Assembly: GCA_900472485.1 (NCBI GenBank)
Contig: UCII01000011.1
Span: 356,710 to 420,709 of the forward strand
From: Hyphomicrobiales bacterium
Lineage (GTDB): Bacteria > Pseudomonadota > Alphaproteobacteria > Rhizobiales > Rhizobiaceae
Direction of reading: 5' to 3'
DNA length: 64,000 nt
Position numbers and translations under genes: made by a program. Positions within the stretch are counted from its first letter, which is position 1. Every line of letters begins with the position of its first letter. Shown piece by piece: positions 63,308-64,000 of this stretch. The notes under the pieces were generated by a model, which saw only the letters and a program-made list of their open reading frames with translations, was not told where the DNA came from and did not search any database.

Positions 63308-63925
63308 ATGGATACGCAGCCTATGAGATGGTGGAATGGTCAAAGCGAGACGACCCGAAGGCTGGGTTCCGGACTTGCTGTTTGCGGCACCGTTGTCGGT
63401 GCTCTCTATGTCATTGTTCAAACCGGTCCCGTCGACCGCACCATACAGTTCATCGACGACAGCGGCAGCATCGCGATCAATCGCGCGGCACTCGCACCGC
63501 AGCTTGCCATGAACCAATTGCAGTTAGCGGTTGACGCAAGCCCGGCAAAGTCGCAGATGTCGGTGCCAATTCCGCAGCCTTCGCCGCTTGCTGTCATGGC
63601 CAAGACCAGCCCGCCCGGAAAGCGCATTGCATCGCATTCCGACGCAGCGAAGACCAAGATCGCGTCAGCCGGTGACGCCGAACATTTCGACCGCTGCTTG
63701 CCGCAATGCGAAACACAAGACCCGCTGATAACAGGTCGCTCGGAATATGCAGAGGCAACTCCGCCTGTTGCAAACGACGATCCGACTCCCGTGCTGGAGG
63801 AAAGGGTGGGATTTCATCCGCTTGCCGGCGCACGCAACCTTTTGAACAGAGCAGTGGATGCCCCAGGCGTGATGTTGCGCCGCAGCCGGCAGATGATCGA
63901 CAATGTGGCCCGCGCAGACTGGTAA
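63308..63925 (+). CDS. Hypothetical protein with one N-terminal TM segment
   Basis: A protein of 205 residues with AAGGAG six bases before the ATG. A TM segment lies near residues 20-40 (LGSGLAVCGTVVGALYVIV). A long Pro/Ser/Ala-rich periplasmic region follows, holding CLPQC, a possible disulphide. No family is recognised. It is divergent from the pilus operon. Confidence 0.65.
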   Translation: MDTQPMRWWNGQSETTRRLGSGLAVCGTVVGALYVIVQTGPVDRTIQFIDDSGSIAINRAALAPQLAMNQLQLAVDASPAKSQMSVPIPQPSPLAVMAKTSPPGKRIASHSDAAKTKIASAGDAEHFDRCLPQCETQDPLITGRSEYAEATPPVANDDPTPVLEERVGFHPLAGARNLLNRAVDAPGVMLRRSRQMIDNVARADW

Positions 63926-64000
63926 TGGCACACATGTCCGCGCCCATTGCCGATATCAAGGCAACGGGCGCAGACTTTTGCTCTAGGTCACATACCCATA

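Noticed and set aside
1..64000. tRNA, rRNA, CRISPR array, insertion sequence or prophage
   Set aside because: No cloverleaf, rRNA block, regularly spaced repeats, transposase or phage gene was recognised in reading; a covariance-model scan would be decisive for RNA genes.

Overview
The window looks like chromosome or chromid sequence from a fast-growing member of the Rhizobiaceae (Rhizobium/Agrobacterium group). This is inferred from high-GC codon use, a KpsC/D/E/M/T capsule export set with many FkbM methyltransferases, a DUF1127 protein, a membrane PQQ glucose dehydrogenase, many FCD-type GntR regulators and solute ABC operons, and an archaic (Csu-type) pilus operon. No rRNA, tRNA, CRISPR array, insertion sequence or phage module was seen.

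Region 1 (1-23.1 kb) is a surface/capsular polysaccharide locus. It holds three GT4-type glycosyltransferases, one carrying TPRs and cut by the window edge. It also has two KpsE/Wzz-like chain-length/export proteins, KpsM permease, KpsT ATPase, the two-domain Kdo transferase KpsC, and a Wza/KpsD-like outer-membrane lipoprotein. Two class I methyltransferases, three FkbM methyltransferases, an AraC regulator and an unrecognised sulfotransferase-like protein complete it. A secreted parallel beta-helix protein at 3.0-4.9 kb is split by an apparent one-base deletion in a G tract, and a remnant of a second copy of its signal peptide lies just downstream. The 2.1-7.2 kb part is richer in A+T than its surroundings and looks like the accessory, exchangeable core.

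Region 2 (23.3-33.2 kb) is an envelope-stress and efflux region. It has an OmpR/EnvZ-type two-component system, a MacB-MacA-TolC-like export operon, a Spy/CpxP-like periplasmic protein, a 53-residue six-cysteine protein, an AraC regulator with an N-terminal cysteine cluster, and a DUF1127 protein.

Region 3 (33.2-50.0 kb) is catabolism and transport. A creatinase-fold M24 peptidase converges on a GntR / PLP lyase / CUT1 sugar-type ABC operon. After two small genes comes a divergent pair: GntR plus cytosine-deaminase-like amidohydrolase on one strand, and a spermidine/putrescine-type ABC importer plus hydantoin racemase-like protein on the other. A DUF763 protein follows.

Region 4 (50-64 kb) contains the PQQ glucose dehydrogenase, two esterases, a decayed GNAT acetyltransferase, small envelope proteins, a membrane diguanylate cyclase, and a four-gene Csu-like chaperone-usher pilus operon. 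A small hypothetical membrane protein follows.

All functional calls come from reading translated sequence against remembered family features. No database search was run.
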